Source: Eutrophocola sp965661105
GTDB taxonomy: Bacteria > Pseudomonadota > Gammaproteobacteria > Pseudomonadales > Pseudohongiellaceae
DNA length: 64,000 nt
Assembly (NCBI GenBank): GCA_965661105.1
Contig: CBFICR010000006.1
Span: 1-64,000 of the forward strand
Direction of reading: 5' to 3'
The translations under genes and the position numbers were made by a program. Under the pieces are notes generated by a model, which worked only from the letters and a program-made list of their open reading frames with translations, had not been told where the DNA came from and did not search any database. Numbering within the stretch: position 1 is the stretch's first letter; each line of letters opens with the position of its first letter. Of the stretch, positions 62,701 to 64,000 are shown in pieces.

Positions 62701-64000
62701 GACCGGCTCAAAAGCCTGGATGCCGAGTCTATGCAGAGTGGGCGCACGGTTGAGCAGGATAGGATGCTCGCGAATAACTTCAGCAAGAATATCCCACACT
62801 TCTGCGGTCTCTTTCTCAACCATTTTCTTGGCAGCTTTAATAGTCGTTGCCACACCACGCAGGATCAGTTTGCCAAGAATGAACGGCTTGAATAATTCCA
62901 GCGCCATCTTTTTCGGCAGACCGGCCTGATGCAACCTTAGAGTAGGACCTACCACAATCACGGAACGTCCGGAGTAGTCGACACGTTTGCCCAGCAGATT
63001 TTGACGGAAACGACCCTGTTTACCCTTGATCATGTCTGCAAGAGATTTCAAAGGACGCTTGTTTGAACCGGTAATGGCTCGGCCGCGGCGACCGTTATCC
63101 AGCAGCGCGTCAACAGATTCCTGCAACATACGCTTTTCGTTACGCACGATAATATCCGGCGCATTCAAATCAAGCAGACGCTTCAGGCGGTTATTTCGGT
63201 TAATAACCCGGCGATACAAATCGTTAAGATCAGACGTTGCAAAACGACCACCATCCAAAGGAACCAGAGGGCGCAAATCCGGTGGCAATACCGGCAGCAC
63301 GTTCAGTACCATCCATTCAGGTTTGTTACCTGAATTCACAAAACCATCGAGCAGTTTCAAACGCTTGGATAATTTCTTCAGTTTTGTTTCTGAGTTTGTC
63401 TGGGGAATTTCTTCACGAAGCCTGTTGGCTTCTTCATTCACATCCATATCCGCCATCAGGTCCTGAACAGCTTCAGCACCCATTTTGGCTTCAAAGTCAT
63501 CGCCAAATTCTTCCAGCGCTTCGTAATACTGTTCGTCAGAGAGCAATTGACCCTTTTCCAGCGTAGTCATACCTGGGTCGATAACGACAAACGATTCAAA
63601 ATAAAGCACACGTTCGATATCACGAAGAGTCATATCCAGCAGCAAGCCAATACGCGAAGGCAGTGATTTAAGAAACCAGATATGTGCAACCGGGCTGGCC
63701 AACTCAATATGACCCATCCTTTCACGACGCACTTTACTCAAGGCAACTTCAACGCCACATTTTTCACAGATAACACCTCTGTGTTTCAGTCGCTTGTATT
63801 TTCCACAAAGACACTCATAGTCTTTTACCGGGCCAAAAATCTTGGCACAGAACAGACCATCGCGCTCCGGCTTGAATGTACGGTAGTTGATGGTTTCGGG
63901 TTTCTTCACTTCACCGAATGACCATGAACGAATCAGTTGTGGCGATGCCAATCCGATACGAATTGAATCAAAGTCTTCTATCTGTGTCTGTGACTTCAAT
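59776..64000 (-). CDS. rpoC: RNA polymerase beta' subunit (5'-truncated by window)
   Basis: At least 1407 residues are present. The catalytic NADFDGDQMAVHVPL motif, the N-terminal zinc ligands (ECLCGKYKRLKHRGVICEKC) and the C-terminal zinc site (ITCEAHAGICRKCYGRDL) are intact, and the C-terminus is Ala/Glu/Ser-rich. The window ends inside the N-terminus: compared with E. coli (MKDLLKFLKAQT), the present sequence starts at the equivalent of LKSQTQ, so about eight codons lie beyond 64000. The TTG at 63999 should not be taken as the start. Confidence 0.97.
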   Translation of the reverse strand, partial: LKSQTQIEDFDSIRIGLASPQLIRSWSFGEVKKPETINYRTFKPERDGLFCAKIFGPVKDYECLCGKYKRLKHRGVICEKCGVEVALSKVRRERMGHIELASPVAHIWFLKSLPSRIGLLLDMTLRDIERVLYFESFVVIDPGMTTLEKGQLLSDEQYYEALEEFGDDFEAKMGAEAVQDLMADMDVNEEANRLREEIPQTNSETKLKKLSKRLKLLDGFVNSGNKPEWMVLNVLPVLPPDLRPLVPLDGGRFATSDLNDLYRRVINRNNRLKRLLDLNAPDIIVRNEKRMLQESVDALLDNGRRGRAITGSNKRPLKSLADMIKGKQGRFRQNLLGKRVDYSGRSVIVVGPTLRLHQAGLPKKMALELFKPFILGKLILRGVATTIKAAKKMVEKETAEVWDILAEVIREHPILLNRAPTLHRLGIQAFEPVLIEGKAIQLHPLVCAAYNADFDGDQMAVHVPLTLEAQLEARSLMMSTNNILSPASGEPIIVPSQDVVLGLYYMTRERVNAAGEGMIFANVDEVVKAFSTKAVHLQARIKVRLTEVMFDENREKVETTSIVESTVGRVILFSIVPAGLPFSMVNQKMSKKQISHIINMCYRNVGLKETVIFADQLMYMGYRYSTWSGSSIGVNDFVIPDAKATLIADAEAEVAEIESQFASGLVTQGEKYNKVIDIWSRANDQVAKSMMDGLSSEKVINRDGEEVDQESFNSVYVYSDSGARGSPAQIRQLAGMRGLMAKPDGSIIETPITANFREGLNVLQYFISTHGARKGLADTALKTANSGYLTRRLVDISQDLVVKEEDCGTEAGLTMTPVIEGGDIIAPLGELVLGRVLARDALDGDGVTVIEAGSLIDEKLVEILETNGVDEVIARSPITCEAHAGICRKCYGRDLARGHLTNIGEAVGVVAAQSIGEPGTQLTMRTFHIGGAASRATASDNVQVKTDGTIHLYNMKTVQRVSGQLVVVSRSGELIVNDTNGREKERYKLPYGAVINGKDHSEVKVGDIVATWDPHTHPIVVEVDGKVRFEAMEEGLCVKRQTDEITGLTNITVMDPSERPSGGKELRPAITLVDDKGKEFNLPGTNVPAHYFLPSKAIVGVENGADVRIGDVIARIPQEGSKTRDITGGLPRVADLFEARKPKEPAILAEISGTVSFGKETKGKRRLVITPADGVNPIDGSDHYEVLIPKWRQMTVFEGEYVEKGEVVSDGPPNPHDILRLKGVEALARFIVNEVQDVYRLQGVRINDKHIEVIVRQMLRKAEIQQMGDSSFIKGEQVEYIRVLRENERLVEEEKDVAKYERVLLGITKASLATESFISAASFQETTRVLTEAAVTGKRDYLQGLKENVVVGRLIPAGTGLSYHANRKRIADARLNEDTVSASEVEAALSEALAESESAAAAEAGED

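Noticed and set aside
63997..63999. TTG at 63999 as start of rpoC
   Set aside because: Alignment with E. coli RpoC shows about eight missing N-terminal residues; the gene continues past the window.

Overview
The window reads as chromosomal DNA of an aerobic, heterotrophic gammaproteobacterium of moderate GC content. The main support is the right-hand third: rpoC, rpsL, rpsG and fusA, followed by complete S10, spc and alpha ribosomal operons in standard gammaproteobacterial order, with proteins close in length and sequence to those of E. coli. A LysR regulator divergent from ferredoxin-NADP reductase, as in the Pseudomonas finR-fprA pair, agrees with this. The exact lineage cannot be read from the sequence.

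Layout. 1-4836: promoter region and a tightly overlapping four-gene operon (stand-alone pyruvate-phosphate-dikinase-type ATP-grasp domain, biotin carboxyl carrier protein, biotin carboxylase, carboxyltransferase), a biotin-dependent carboxylase of unknown substrate. 4921-12459: metabolic and housekeeping genes (NTF2-like secreted protein, periplasmic sugar dehydrogenase, NhaD/ArsB-type permease, inorganic pyrophosphatase, CBS-domain membrane protein, HAD phosphatase, glycosyltransferase 9). 12513-18118: an orphan type IV pilus-like cassette (GspE/PilB ATPase with an extra C-terminal domain, small membrane protein, two prepilins and a decayed prepilin copy), bracketed by a 25-bp exact direct repeat that includes the 3' end of the glycosyltransferase gene. 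18164-23489: a TPR/TonB-C protein, then a flavocytochrome of the p-cresol methylhydroxylase/vanillyl-alcohol oxidase type with its cytochrome c and a sodium:solute symporter.

23560-34030 is an accessory, repeat-rich stretch. It holds a REP-associated transposase (RAYT) with flanking GGGTGTCCC repeats, a second RAYT remnant, a GumN-like remnant, a FinR-like/Fpr pair, a YozG/DUF2975 regulator pair with a 20-bp palindrome, a BlaI/M56-peptidase pair, a GC-richer LysR-controlled cluster (AhpD-like, DUF1348, PNPOx-like), a frameshifted mini-gene and an IS91-type transposase remnant. 34240-41687 returns to ordinary genes: SYLF lipid-binding protein, glycerophosphodiesterase, DUF3617 protein, a fused PyrD-PyrK-type dihydroorotate dehydrogenase, glutaminase, an exported fumarylacetoacetate-hydrolase-family protein and a class V aminotransferase.

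41782-64000 is the transcription/translation supercluster, all on the minus strand. No tuf gene lies between fusA and rpsJ. The last gene, rpoC, runs off the right edge by a few codons.

The best candidates for new biology are the dikinase-domain/biotin-carboxylase operon and the pilus-like cassette with its silent, frame-broken pilin copy and flanking direct repeat.
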